Assembly: GCA_031292625.1 (NCBI GenBank)
Contig: JARLGU010000059.1
Coordinates: 1 to 34,947 of the forward strand
Length of the DNA: 34,947 nt
Direction: 5' to 3'
Source of the DNA: Capsulimonadaceae bacterium
Lineage (GTDB): Bacteria > Armatimonadota > Armatimonadia > Armatimonadales > Capsulimonadaceae
Shown: piece after piece, positions 1-7,734 of the stretch
How the letters are laid out: each line of letters starts with the position of its first letter
Position numbering within the stretch: the stretch's first letter is position 1
Notes under the pieces: model-generated
The model's database searches: none
What the model was told of the DNA's origin: nothing
What the model saw: the letters and a program-made list of their open reading frames with translations, nothing else
Made by a program: the position numbers and the translations under genes

Positions 1-234
1 CATGGAGAACGTCGCCAGCCAATCTTCGCTACGGGGTTTACGCCACCAGAGCGAAAGCGACTTCAGTGCTCGCTACGCACATAGCCTATCATAATTTCCT
101 TGCTTTTGACGTGGCGCGAAGCGCCTAAGGATTCTTCGCTCTATAAAAATAACACCCAGCCCATCGCGTTCACATTGCGAAGCGCATGAATAGCAGCCGC
201 GCAGCCAAGGAACGCTCTTGAAGAAAGATACATA

Positions 235-1281
235 ATGCAAGCAGCCGTTTTAGAATCACTTGGCAACCTGAAGCTTCGGGATGTTCCCATCCCCGAAATA
301 GACGACGACTCCGCATTGCTGCGCGTCGAGGCCGTGTCCATCTGCGGGTCGGACGTACGCATCATGCGCCACGGAAACCCGCGCGTCGTTCTGCCGGCGA
401 TCATAGGCCATGAAACTGCGGGAACGGTCGTGAAGGCGGGCAAGAATGTCTCGCGCGTCAAAGTAGGCGACCGGGTTGCGATAGGAGCCGACGTGCCATG
501 CGGGCAATGCGATTGGTGCCGCAACGGAATGGGCAACAACTGCGCGATCAATTACGCGATCGGCTACCAAATCCCTGGCTCGTTCGCCGAGTACATGAAG
601 CTGCCGCGTCTAGTGCTCGACGAGGGTCCCGTCACGCCGTTCTCCGAGGGCCTCTCATTTGAGCGCGCCGCGCTTGCGGAGCCGCTCGCCTGCGCAATCA
701 ATGGCCTTGAACTGGTCAACCTTTCGCTTGGAAAGAGCATCGCGATTATCGGCCTGGGACCGATCGGCTGCATGATGATCGATCTCGCGCGGATCATGGG
801 CGCCACTCAGGTAATCGCCGTACAACGCAGCGCAAAGCGAATGGAAATCGGACGCTCGTATGGGGCGGACGCGTATATATCGTCGGACACGGAGGACGTG
901 GTATCGCGTTGCCGCGAACTGACCGGCGGAAAGGGACCTGACGTTATCATGACAACGTGCGGCTCGGTGGAAGCGCACGAGCAGGCGATTGAAATGGTGG
1001 CGCAACGGGGATACGTCAACCTGTTCGGCGGGCTCGGCAAAGACGCGCGGGCAATGTCGCTGTTCTCGAATACAGTCCACTACAAGGAGTGCTTCGTGAC
1101 CGGCTCCCACGGCAGCACGCCCCGCCAGCACGCCCTCGCCGTCAAGCTGCTCGAAAAGGACCTCGTCCGCGTCGCGCCCATCATCACGCACCACTTCCCG
1201 CTTTCGGAAATTGTCGCCGCCTTCGATACGATGGAAAGTCGCAAGGGCATGAAGATCGTCGTCGAGCCGCAAAGGGGCTAA
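235..1281 (+). CDS. Zinc-dependent alcohol/polyol dehydrogenase (MDR family)
   Basis: A 348-residue medium-chain dehydrogenase/reductase that should oxidise an alcohol or polyol with NAD(P). The fold order is clear: a GroES-like catalytic domain with Cys37 (SICGSD) and the GHE motif at 58-60 as catalytic zinc ligands, then the structural zinc lobe with Cys89, Cys92, Cys95 and Cys103 (CX2CX2CX7C), then a Rossmann domain with a GLGPIG dinucleotide loop near residue 173. Length and motif spacing are normal for sorbitol, threonine or galactitol-type dehydrogenases, but the substrate cannot be read from the sequence. The start is the ATG at 235, with a weak purine stretch (aagaaag, 221-227) as ribosome site. 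It converges on ymdB with only 11 bases between stop codons. Confidence 0.9.
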   Translation: MQAAVLESLGNLKLRDVPIPEIDDDSALLRVEAVSICGSDVRIMRHGNPRVVLPAIIGHETAGTVVKAGKNVSRVKVGDRVAIGADVPCGQCDWCRNGMGNNCAINYAIGYQIPGSFAEYMKLPRLVLDEGPVTPFSEGLSFERAALAEPLACAINGLELVNLSLGKSIAIIGLGPIGCMMIDLARIMGATQVIAVQRSAKRMEIGRSYGADAYISSDTEDVVSRCRELTGGKGPDVIMTTCGSVEAHEQAIEMVAQRGYVNLFGGLGKDARAMSLFSNTVHYKECFVTGSHGSTPRQHALAVKLLEKDLVRVAPIITHHFPLSEIVAAFDTMESRKGMKIVVEPQRG

Positions 1282-1292
1282 AGACGCATTGC

Positions 1293-2087
1293 CTAGTCGA
1301 CTTCAATATCGCGCCGGAGGATCCGCTCGATCGCCGTGGCGCGGCCGGTTTCGCGCGCGACCGTGACGAGGATGCCGTTGATCTGGCATGGTCCCTCCGC
1401 AATATCGAAGCGCTGCGGACGGAGGCTGGTAAAGCGCGCGAGGACGGTTTCCGGCTTCATGCCGATCACCGAATCCTGCGGACCGCACATCCCGAGGTCT
1501 GTAATATAAGCGGTTCCTTGGGGAAGGATCCGCTCATCGGCCGTCTGAACGTGAGTATGCGTCCCGGCGACGAGAGTCGCCCGGCCGTCGAGGTAAAGCC
1601 CAAGCGCCTGCTTCTCAGATGTCGTCTCCGCGTGAACATCGACACAGATAATCGACGCGTTCTTGGCGCGCGCTTCCTCGATCAGCACGCCGGCGGCGCG
1701 AAAGGGATCGTCGATGGGGTCCATCAGCGCGCGTCCGAGGATGTTGGCGACGAACACGGCGGCCCCATTCGCGGCCAGATACGTCCCGGAACCGCTCCCC
1801 GGAGTCCCGGGCGGATAGTTTGCTGGGCGGAGCACGCGCGGCTCTTTTTCCATGAGCGGGATAACATCGGCCTTATGCCAGGTGTGGTTCCCCATGGTGA
1901 TGACGTCGACGCCGTTATGGAGCAAACGTCTGGCCGCTTCGCCCGTGATTCCGCGGCCTCCCGCAATGTTCTCGCCGTTGACGATCACGAAATCTGGTTC
2001 ATACTCCAACCGGAGGGCCGGCATCACGTGAAGAACGGCGCTAAGACCTGCCGCCCCAACAATGTCGCCAAGCATCAATATTCGCAC
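1293..2087 (-). CDS. ymdB: YmdB-family metallophosphoesterase (TIGR00282)
   Basis: A 264-residue calcineurin-like phosphoesterase of the YmdB family; characterised members hydrolyse 2',3'-cyclic nucleotides in the cytoplasm with a dinuclear metal centre. The ligand set is visible in order: Asp8 (GDIVG), Glu39-Asn40 (NGEN), Asn67-His68 (GNHTWHK), His152 (DVHAE), and His177/His179 (GTHTH), followed by the family signature DLGMCGPQDSVIG at about 197-209. The start is a GTG at 2087, which gives the usual MRIL-x-x-GD N-terminus; the next in-frame ATG would cut into the first strand. It lies 51 bases downstream of murQ on the same strand and may be co-transcribed with it. Confidence 0.93.
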   Translation of the reverse strand: MRILMLGDIVGAAGLSAVLHVMPALRLEYEPDFVIVNGENIAGGRGITGEAARRLLHNGVDVITMGNHTWHKADVIPLMEKEPRVLRPANYPPGTPGSGSGTYLAANGAAVFVANILGRALMDPIDDPFRAAGVLIEEARAKNASIICVDVHAETTSEKQALGLYLDGRATLVAGTHTHVQTADERILPQGTAYITDLGMCGPQDSVIGMKPETVLARFTSLRPQRFDIAEGPCQINGILVTVARETGRATAIERILRRDIEVD

Positions 2088-2138
2088 GATGACACCCGCG
2101 GGAGCAGTCGTCCCGCCTTTCCGCCGCGTTGAGTTCGC

Positions 2139-3047
2139 TCAGCCGACGCCAAGAGCCTTGCGAAGAAATCCGCCGCAAGCGGTTAGACGCTCTTCGGCGG
2201 CGCTCGCGGTTATATTGCGCGAGACCATGACGATTGCGACCTTGGCGTTCCCGCCTGCCTCGTCAAGAGCTTTCTCGATCACATCGGGCATCGCGCCGGT
2301 AACCTGGCGTACGATGCGCTTGGCGCGCGCGACAAGCTTGACGTTGGTTGCCCGAACGTCGACCATGAGGTTGCCGTAAGTTTTGCCGGTCTCGATCATC
2401 GCGCAGGTCGTCAGCATATTGAGCACCATTTTTTGAGCGGTACCCGCCTTCAAACGCGTCGATCCTGCAAGCACTTCGGGGCCGACGATCGGGGCGATCG
2501 TAATCGCGGCAATCTTCTCCATCTCGGACGGGCGGTTATTGACGACCGCGACGGTCGATGCACCGCGCTGACGCGCCTTTGCAAGCGCTCCGCAGACGTA
2601 CGGCGTCCGGCCGCTTGCGCTGATGCCGACGACGGTATCGTTGTCGTTCACATCGTGCTCGGCGATCGCGATCGCGCCGGCTTCCACATCGTCCTCAGCG
2701 CCCTCGATCGACCGGCGAAGCGCCGTGTCTCCGCCCGCGATGATCGCTTGGATAAGCTGCGGCGGCGAGCCGAATGTCGGCGGACATTCGGACGCGTCGA
2801 GCACGCCCAAGCGCCCGCTGGTGCCGGCGCCGACGTAAATGAGGCGGCCCTGGTTGCGAAACGAACAAACGATCTTGCGAACAGCGCGTGAAATGTTCGG
2901 TATTTCAAGCGCAACGGCCGGAGCGACATTGTCGTCCTCGGCATTCATGATTTGCAAGATCGATACTGTTGGGAGGGTGTCGAGGCCGGATAAGTCCGGA
3001 TTAATTGTTTCTGTTACGAGTCGGTCGAGTGTGCGCGTATAATCCAT
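2139..3047 (-). CDS. murQ: N-acetylmuramic acid 6-phosphate etherase MurQ
   Basis: MurQ cleaves the lactyl ether of MurNAc-6-phosphate to GlcNAc-6-phosphate and D-lactate during recycling of the organism's own, or imported, peptidoglycan. The protein has about 302 residues, the usual size, with a SIS sugar-phosphate isomerase domain: VGAGTSGRLG binds the phosphosugar, ASECPPTFG carries the first catalytic Glu, and IEGAEDD carries the second. The C-terminal part has the conserved NMLTTCAMIETGKTYGNLMVD-type segment. I chose the ATG at 3047; a TTG two codons upstream (3053) is the alternative, and neither has a clear Shine-Dalgarno. No PTS MurP or anhydro-MurNAc kinase is nearby. Confidence 0.95.
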   Translation of the reverse strand: MDYTRTLDRLVTETINPDLSGLDTLPTVSILQIMNAEDDNVAPAVALEIPNISRAVRKIVCSFRNQGRLIYVGAGTSGRLGVLDASECPPTFGSPPQLIQAIIAGGDTALRRSIEGAEDDVEAGAIAIAEHDVNDNDTVVGISASGRTPYVCGALAKARQRGASTVAVVNNRPSEMEKIAAITIAPIVGPEVLAGSTRLKAGTAQKMVLNMLTTCAMIETGKTYGNLMVDVRATNVKLVARAKRIVRQVTGAMPDVIEKALDEAGGNAKVAIVMVSRNITASAAEERLTACGGFLRKALGVG

Positions 3048-3108
3048 GTTCAATCTAGTGCCGTTAGCGGTCTGTATTGGCCCCTCAAATCGTCGCGGGG
3101 CATCGCTT

Positions 3109-3128
3109 CAATTGCTCAGCAGGAACAG
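3109..3128 (+). repeat. 20-base direct repeat, left copy
   Basis: The sequence CAATTGCTCAGCAGGAACAG here is identical to 3343-3362; the two copies lie 234 bases apart in the murQ-fmdB intergenic region and flank the structured segment. The function is unknown. It is too long for an ordinary transposon target duplication. Confidence 0.75.
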
Positions 3129-3196
3129 CAGGGCAATCGCATCCATTCATATCAACTATTGTCACCGATATTGGCTCGGTTTCCGGCCGTGAACGA

Positions 3197-3313
3197 CCGG
3201 CCTGAGATTTCAAGCCCCATCAATGGGGCTGCCGGAGCACGAAAATGCTGGCCGTCTACCGATGAGGCCCGTTCACGGGCTTTCTCAACACAGGCCAGCC
3301 CCTTCAGGACCGG
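3197..3313 (+). ncRNA. Possible structured RNA (multi-branch hairpin set)
   Basis: Complementary segments nest into a closed shape. CCGGCCTGA (3197-3205) pairs with TCAGG-A-CCGG (3304-3313). Inside it sit the perfect 8-bp hairpin 3213-3230 and a second arm, GCTGGCC (3247-3253) with GGCCAGC (3293-3299), which encloses the hairpin 3267-3280. An alternative pairing (AGCA 3236-3239 with TGCT 3246-3249) could compete. The strand is assigned only because fmdB lies downstream. I recognise no known riboswitch or ncRNA family, and the region may instead be an intergenic repeat element. Confidence 0.3.
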
Positions 3314-3342
3314 ACCCGCGCCGCTGTTAACAGTTATAGGTG

Positions 3343-3362
3343 CAATTGCTCAGCAGGAACAG
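3343..3362 (+). repeat. 20-base direct repeat, right copy
   Basis: Perfect second copy of the 20-mer at 3109-3128, ending about 20 bases before the TATAAT box (3382-3387) of the fmdB gene. Confidence 0.75.
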
Positions 3363-3466
3363 ACTGCCCCCGTGCCTGTGTTATAATAATAGCATACATA
3401 GGATGACACGTCCGCGGGACCGACAGTTCCCGGCGGATGTCATTTTGTTGGAGGTTAGATTTAGAG

Positions 3467-3787
3467 ATGCCGACTTATGCTTACCAATGCGACTCGTGCG
3501 GCAACGAGATCGAAGTATTTCAAAAAATGTCCGACGACCCGCTGACAGAATGCGAGGCCTGCGGCGGCGATCTCAAGAAGCGGATGTTTCCGGTGGGAAT
3601 CGTGTTTAAAGGCTCCGGGTTCTACGTAAACGACTACGCCAAGAAGGACGGCGCTAAGTCGTCCACCAGCGCCCTGCCCGCGCCAGCCGCCGAGACCAGC
3701 TCGGAAACCAAGACCGAGACGAAGGCCGAAGCCGCTCCATCGAAAGCGGAAACGTCGTCCACGCCCGCGGCGGCAGCCAAAGCCTGA
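3467..3787 (+). CDS. FmdB-family zinc ribbon protein
   Basis: A 106-residue protein whose first 40 residues are an FmdB/CxxC-CxxC regulatory zinc ribbon: MPTYAYQC at the start, with Cys8, Cys11, Cys29 and Cys32 as the four ligands. After about residue 64 it becomes an Ala/Ser/Glu/Thr/Lys-rich low-complexity tail, common in this family. The start is the ATG at 3467 because the family always begins MPxYxYxC; an ATG at 3437 would add ten unrelated residues. A ggagg ribosome site sits at 3450-3454. FmdB proteins were first noted beside formamidase/amidase genes, but their molecular role is unclear. A strong terminator follows at 3871-3910. Confidence 0.92.
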   Translation: MPTYAYQCDSCGNEIEVFQKMSDDPLTECEACGGDLKKRMFPVGIVFKGSGFYVNDYAKKDGAKSSTSALPAPAAETSSETKTETKAEAAPSKAETSSTPAAAAKA

Positions 3788-3870
3788 CCGAATCGCGGTT
3801 TTCCCTCCTTTGGAGAGAACCGACGCAGATTTTTTGCCCCCTACGCTGGACGTCACTCAATTCGACGGCA

Positions 3871-3910
3871 AGCCCCACTTTCGGTTACCCGGAGTGGGGC
3901 TCGTTTTTGT
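3871..3910 (+). terminator. Rho-independent terminator after the fmdB gene
   Basis: A perfect 9-bp stem, AGCCCCACT (3871-3879) with AGTGGGGCT (3893-3901), is followed by cgtttttgt. It is T-rich only on the plus strand, so it serves the zinc ribbon gene and not the converging membrane-protein gene. Confidence 0.85.
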
Positions 3911-3941
3911 CTGAAGACCGCTCGCGCGGAAGACGCTCCGC

Positions 3942-5621
3942 CTAGATCTTGATCTTAAAACAGGCGTATTCGATAACCTGCAACACCTTTGAAATCACGA
4001 ACATCGCCACAATCGTCAAAACAATCCATCCGACCGGGCCGCTCAAGTCCGCGCCAGCTCCGATGACCGGGTTCGGCGTATCGGGTTCCCCGGCTTTGTG
4101 GTGCGGAATCACCGGACCGCCGTGCCCAGGATCGAAGGACATGTGCGCCATCGTATTGTCGAACCAATGGTAGCCGTACGCCACTTCGGTCAGCATAAAA
4201 CCGGAATACTGATAAAGACCATACACGACAGCAAGAAGCGCAACGACGACCAGCGCTTTGTACTTCTGCTCCTGGTGCGTGTTGTAGATGACGCACTGGC
4301 GGCAGCGTTCTCGCTTAAACGCTGCCGAAAGCTGTTGTCCGGCGCCGTGCGAGGGCGGCTGCACCCGCGTCTGGGTCCGCGTTTGCGTCGATCCCTCAAG
4401 CGTCTGCTTGGCCGCGTTCACGCTCTGACGCCACTCGCCCGAGTTGGCCTGCAGGACGATGGTCTCATCGCACATACAGCCGCGCTTATTGCGCCAGCAC
4501 GGTCCGCGTCGCTGCAAGAAGATTGGGCATTTGGACCGTATCTTTTCGCGGCAGAACGGCATGTTCCAGCAACTGCCCAGAAAAACATTGCGCAGCTTCT
4601 CCGACTTGACAATCCCCTGCCCGTAAGTGAGGTGCTTGCGCTTCATGCGCTGCTCTTCAAGCCCCGTTACAAAGTGGCGCAGGATCTCCATCACCAGCAA
4701 GACCACGCCGGGGATACCGGGGATCCAGGCGACTTCCGTTAGGTTGGCGATCAGGTGGTTGGACGCGTCGCTGGGGGCCGTACGGGCCAGCGCGAAGTAT
4801 TGCGACGAAACGATCGGCATCAGGATCTGGAGAAACAGCGCGACGCCGACCAGGGCGTACGCCGACATCGCTTCGTCGTAAAACAGGAAGCACATGCACG
4901 CGACGGCGACCAGTAGGCCGTAGGTCATCACCGTATGGGTGTTATCAAGGTTCGTGATGATGCGAGCGCGATCGTCGTGGTTGAACGTCCCATACATCTC
5001 TTGAGAGAGCGTGCCGCTAAACAGGCCGTACAGATAGTAGATCATACAGCCGGCGGATACGAACAATGCAAACGTCAAGAGGCCGCGCACAATGTCGTCG
5101 GCCTTGGTCATCGGCCGCTCTCCCGTAAGCGCGGGCAACATGGGGCGGCCGTCCGGCGATTCCTGCGCCTTGTAGTTCGGGTGACCACGCAGCAAATCGC
5201 TGGCTTTGGTGTGAGGAGGAACTCCGACCTGGGTTGGCGATCCGCCAGCGGTCGTTGGGCGTCCGGTGGCCGGCCCTGCGGCAGAGCCGCCGGACGTGAC
5301 AGCGCCCGTCGGATGGCGCGAGGGCAGCGATCCTGTGGGCGCGCCGCCTACGCGGCCGCTCGAAGGCGGTCCGGCAGGTCCGGCGCCGGGCGGGCGCACC
5401 CCGCCAGTCGTTGGAGGCCCTGTTGGCCCCGTGCCCGGCGGGCGCGCCGGAGCCGTCGAAGGGCGCTGAACAGCGCCTGTTGGGGGCGCGGCTTCCCCTT
5501 CAGGTTGCGGAGGCGCTGGCTTATTGGATTCGCCGGCTGGCGCCGCCGGCGTCTGCGCGGGCTGCGAACCGATCCCCAGAGGATCGTACGAGTCGTCATC
5601 GAGGTCGAATGTTTCCGGCAT
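3942..5621 (-). CDS. Unrecognised six-helix membrane protein with Pro/Gly-rich N-terminus and Cys-rich cytoplasmic domain
   Basis: A 559-residue protein I cannot assign to a family. Residues 1-170 are acidic, then Pro/Gly/Thr/Ala-rich and probably disordered. Six hydrophobic segments follow at about 179-201, 231-248, 255-278, 299-317, 455-477 and 528-551. Positive charges after helix 4 (QRMKRKH) and before helix 5 (EQKYK) put the 320-452 loop in the cytoplasm. That loop holds eight cysteines (351, 357, 365, 375, 382, 384, 440, 443), suggesting bound zinc or iron-sulfur. The loop between helices 5 and 6 is His-rich (YHWF, HMSFDPGH, HH) and would be periplasmic. The ATG at 5621 has GGAG eight bases upstream. 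Confidence 0.8.
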   Translation of the reverse strand: MPETFDLDDDSYDPLGIGSQPAQTPAAPAGESNKPAPPQPEGEAAPPTGAVQRPSTAPARPPGTGPTGPPTTGGVRPPGAGPAGPPSSGRVGGAPTGSLPSRHPTGAVTSGGSAAGPATGRPTTAGGSPTQVGVPPHTKASDLLRGHPNYKAQESPDGRPMLPALTGERPMTKADDIVRGLLTFALFVSAGCMIYYLYGLFSGTLSQEMYGTFNHDDRARIITNLDNTHTVMTYGLLVAVACMCFLFYDEAMSAYALVGVALFLQILMPIVSSQYFALARTAPSDASNHLIANLTEVAWIPGIPGVVLLVMEILRHFVTGLEEQRMKRKHLTYGQGIVKSEKLRNVFLGSCWNMPFCREKIRSKCPIFLQRRGPCWRNKRGCMCDETIVLQANSGEWRQSVNAAKQTLEGSTQTRTQTRVQPPSHGAGQQLSAAFKRERCRQCVIYNTHQEQKYKALVVVALLAVVYGLYQYSGFMLTEVAYGYHWFDNTMAHMSFDPGHGGPVIPHHKAGEPDTPNPVIGAGADLSGPVGWIVLTIVAMFVISKVLQVIEYACFKIKI

Positions 5622-5759
5622 AGTCGTGCTCCGTAAGACATCTCGCGCAACCCGGAGGTCAACCGCACTAACGCGGTTGCCAACCGGCCGCCGCGAAGGT
5701 GGCTGGTTCAGGTTGCTCGGTCGCGCACATTATCCCTCGTTCGCGCTAGCGGCAGACAG

Positions 5760-6317
5760 CTACTTAACGCGCTCGAGATAGGTATCCGTGCGTGTGTCGA
5801 TCTTGATCTTGTCCCCAACCTTCACGAAGAAGGGAACCGTCACGACAGCGCCTGTCTCGACGGTGGCGGGTTTGCCGCCTCCAGAGGCAGTGTCGCCCTT
5901 TTCACTTCCGGCAGTTTCGGTAACTTCCAACTCGACGAATGTCGGCACTTCCACGCCGATAATCTGATCCTTATGAGTTTGGAGCGCGACGTCCATATTC
6001 TCCTTCAAGTACTTAACGCCATCGCCAATCTGTTCCTTGCGGACGCCGATTTGCTCGAACGTTTCCTTGTCCATCAGGAAGAAGTCTTCGCCATCGTTAT
6101 ACAGGTACTGGTATGTCTTCTTTTCCAGAACAGCCTGCTCCATGCGCTCGCCCGCTCGGAAGGTCTTGTCGACCGACCGGCCGTTGCGGGCATTGCGCAG
6201 GGTTGTGCGGACGAACGCCCCGCCCTTGCCAGGCTTTACGTGTTGAAATTCGACGATGGTAAAGATGTCGCCATCTTGAATTATTGATAGACCGTTTTTG
6301 AAATCACTCGTATCCAT
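5760..6317 (-). CDS. efp: Elongation factor P
   Basis: A 185-residue EF-P, which binds stalled ribosomes between P and E sites and promotes peptide-bond formation at polyproline. The three-barrel order is complete: KOW-like domain I with the KPGKGGAF loop, whose tip Lys31 is the residue modified in lysylated types; then the central domain (YQYLYNDGEDFFLMD) and the C-terminal OB domain ending in DTRTDTYLERVK. The linker around 137-152 is Gly/Ser/Thr-rich and slightly longer than usual. No EpmA/EpmB-type modification gene is seen here. A sigma70-like promoter lies only 10 bases before the ATG and there is no Shine-Dalgarno, so the message may be near-leaderless. The neighbouring membrane protein's many prolines make it a plausible EF-P client. 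Confidence 0.97.
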   Translation of the reverse strand: MDTSDFKNGLSIIQDGDIFTIVEFQHVKPGKGGAFVRTTLRNARNGRSVDKTFRAGERMEQAVLEKKTYQYLYNDGEDFFLMDKETFEQIGVRKEQIGDGVKYLKENMDVALQTHKDQIIGVEVPTFVELEVTETAGSEKGDTASGGGKPATVETGAVVTVPFFVKVGDKIKIDTRTDTYLERVK

Positions 6318-6327
6318 GTTTAGCTCG

Positions 6328-6357
6328 ATTATGACATAAAGATGTTCGATTGTGCAA
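6328..6357 (-). promoter_or_regulatory. Sigma70-like promoter for efp
   Basis: On the minus strand, TTGCAC (6357-6352), 18 bases and CATAAT (6333-6328). Only 10 bases separate the -10 box from the efp ATG, so transcription would start within a few bases of the start codon. Confidence 0.55.
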
Positions 6358-6490
6358 CGAGAGTATCGTTAAAATACTAAGTATTGTGCATGCAATCGCG
6401 TTTCGGCAGGCCCTAAATGCGCGATCGGCGCAAGAAGAACCTGCCGGCTATATTCGTACAAAAATGACCGGAGGGCGGCCGGAAAGGACG

Positions 6491-7483
6491 CTAGAATATC
6501 TTCGCTTTGGCAAGTGCATTGCGAAGATCCTCCGCTTTTTCCTCGGCCAACGTGTCGTTAATGTACGCGCCAACGCCCGCTTCCGAACCGGCGAGGTACT
6601 TGAGCTTATCCTTCGTGCGATATGGAGGATAGAACTCGATGTGGAACTGATAGATGTCCGCGTAGTCCTGTCCATCGGTGGGCCGCTGGTGGATGCTCAT
6701 GATGTACGGCAGAGAGAAGTCCCATAACTTGTCGTACGCCGCAAGAATCTGCTTCAGGATCACGGCCAAGTTTATGCGGTCGGCGACGGTGAACTCGGAA
6801 AACGATGTCGTCCCAGGCCGCTTGGCCGTAATGTGCACCTCATAGGGATAGCGCGCAAAGAACGGAATGTAGGCGGCGAACGAATCGTTCTGCGCAATGA
6901 TCCGCCGGCCGTCGGCCACCTCGCCCGCGACGATGTCGAGCAGGAGGTTGCGCCCCGTCTCCGCCCGATGCTTGCGCGCCTGGTCGAGCTCGCGCTCGAT
7001 GATGGGAGGGATGAACGGATAGGCGTAGATTTGACCGTGCGGATGGAACATCGTCACGCCGATCTCTTTGCCTTTGTTCTCGAACTGAAAGACGTACTTC
7101 ACTTCCGGCCGGTCGCCGAGAACCTGAAAGCGGTCGGTCCAGACCTGGATCAAATGCTCGATGCGCCGGATCGGCTGCTCGGCCAGCGTTGACTCGTGGT
7201 TCGGCGTGTAGCAGACGACTTCGCAAACGCCGCCGGCAGGTGCGACGGGCTCAAAATCGGTTCCAGCGATCGCCGGAACCGGCGGGTTCGGGCGCAGCGA
7301 CGGAAACTTGTTCTCGAACGTCACGACATCGTAGTCAGCTTCCGAAACTTCGCTCGGAAACGCGCCCGGCTTGGTCGGACACAGCGGACAAAAGTCCTTG
7401 GGCGGAAGGAACGTGCGCTCCTGGCGCTCCGTGGCCGTGATTACCCACTGGCCAACCAGGGGATGCCAGCGTAGTTCACTCAT
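6491..7483 (-). CDS. galT: Galactose-1-phosphate uridylyltransferase GalT
   Basis: A 330-residue HIT-superfamily enzyme that swaps UMP between UDP-glucose and galactose-1-phosphate in the Leloir pathway. Visible motifs are CPLC (Cys32, Cys35) as zinc ligands and the active-site HPHGQ, where His149 is the expected uridylylated nucleophile. The C-terminal half has the family QFHxEFYPP segment, where E. coli GalT has HAHFYPP. The ATG at 7483 has a very good GGAGGAG site seven bases upstream; an upstream in-frame extension to 7561 is Arg-rich and unrelated. The start overlaps the stop of the 57-residue gene before it (AATGAGTGA), implying translational coupling. Confidence 0.96.
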   Translation of the reverse strand: MSELRWHPLVGQWVITATERQERTFLPPKDFCPLCPTKPGAFPSEVSEADYDVVTFENKFPSLRPNPPVPAIAGTDFEPVAPAGGVCEVVCYTPNHESTLAEQPIRRIEHLIQVWTDRFQVLGDRPEVKYVFQFENKGKEIGVTMFHPHGQIYAYPFIPPIIERELDQARKHRAETGRNLLLDIVAGEVADGRRIIAQNDSFAAYIPFFARYPYEVHITAKRPGTTSFSEFTVADRINLAVILKQILAAYDKLWDFSLPYIMSIHQRPTDGQDYADIYQFHIEFYPPYRTKDKLKYLAGSEAGVGAYINDTLAEEKAEDLRNALAKAKIF

Positions 7484-7649
7484 TTGTTTTCTCCTCCGAG
7501 GAGTCTTCCTTCGCGGCCGTCCCGTTCCCGGACTTCTCGTCTGCCTCATCGGCCTGTTCATCGAACGTGAAGTAGTACATCTTGCGGCGGCCGTCGGCCA
7601 TGATCGTCTCCCGCTTATGCATCACGTCTTCTTTTTCTGCGTTTGCCAT
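7476..7649 (-). CDS. Small acidic protein of 57 residues, coupled to galT
   Basis: This short gene (ATG 7649, TGA 7476-7478) encodes MANAEKEDVMHKRETIMADG then RRKMYYFTFDEQ and an acidic Ala/Glu/Ser-rich tail. The middle, HKRETIxxDGRRxxYYFTFD, looks like a compact beta-hairpin unit; I believe similar short proteins occur beside galT in other bacteria but cannot verify that here. Its stop codon overlaps the galT start by one base on each side, and its 3' end carries the galT Shine-Dalgarno. The function is unknown. The coding call rests on the coupling and the sensible composition, as its own ribosome site is weak. Confidence 0.7.
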   Translation of the reverse strand: MANAEKEDVMHKRETIMADGRRKMYYFTFDEQADEADEKSGNGTAAKEDSSEEKTNE

Positions 7650-7734
7650 GATAAAACTCTGCCTTCGCGTCCGGCAACGTCCGCGTATCGCACGGCGATC
7701 GTTTGCTCAGCCTGGAGCGGCTGTTATGGACGCA

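Larger units (their letters stand above)
3048..3466. other. 419-base intergenic region rich in inverted repeats
   Basis: No convincing gene lies between the divergent murQ and fmdB starts. The stretch contains a 20-base perfect direct repeat (3109-3128 and 3343-3362). It also has a predicted multi-branch structure from 3197 to 3313 with an 8-2-8 perfect hairpin (AGCCCCAT-CA-ATGGGGCT, 3213-3230) and a 6-2-6 hairpin (GCCCGT-TC-ACGGGC, 3267-3280). The motif GCCGTGAACGA (3186-3196) and the palindrome CTGTTAACAG (3324-3333) are also present. A TATAAT box (3382-3387) upstream of fmdB is probably its -10 element, though no good -35 is visible. Confidence 0.6.

Noticed and set aside
1-94. Possible gene end or start at the left edge
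   Set aside because: Short open frames reach the edge (stops at 82-84 and 92-94), but nothing recognisable; a cat at 1-3 lacks any ribosome site on the minus strand.
1089-2132. 347-residue plus-strand frame overlapping ymdB
   Set aside because: It is the antisense shadow of ymdB; the product is Arg/Asp-rich with no family features, while the minus strand shows a complete metallophosphoesterase.
3200-3210. CCTGAGA resembling the TPP riboswitch CUGAGA motif
   Set aside because: The other conserved TPP riboswitch strings are absent and no thiamine gene follows.
3159-3386. 75-residue frame in the murQ-fmdB intergenic region
   Set aside because: No ribosome site, random-looking composition, and it runs straight through the hairpins and the direct repeat.
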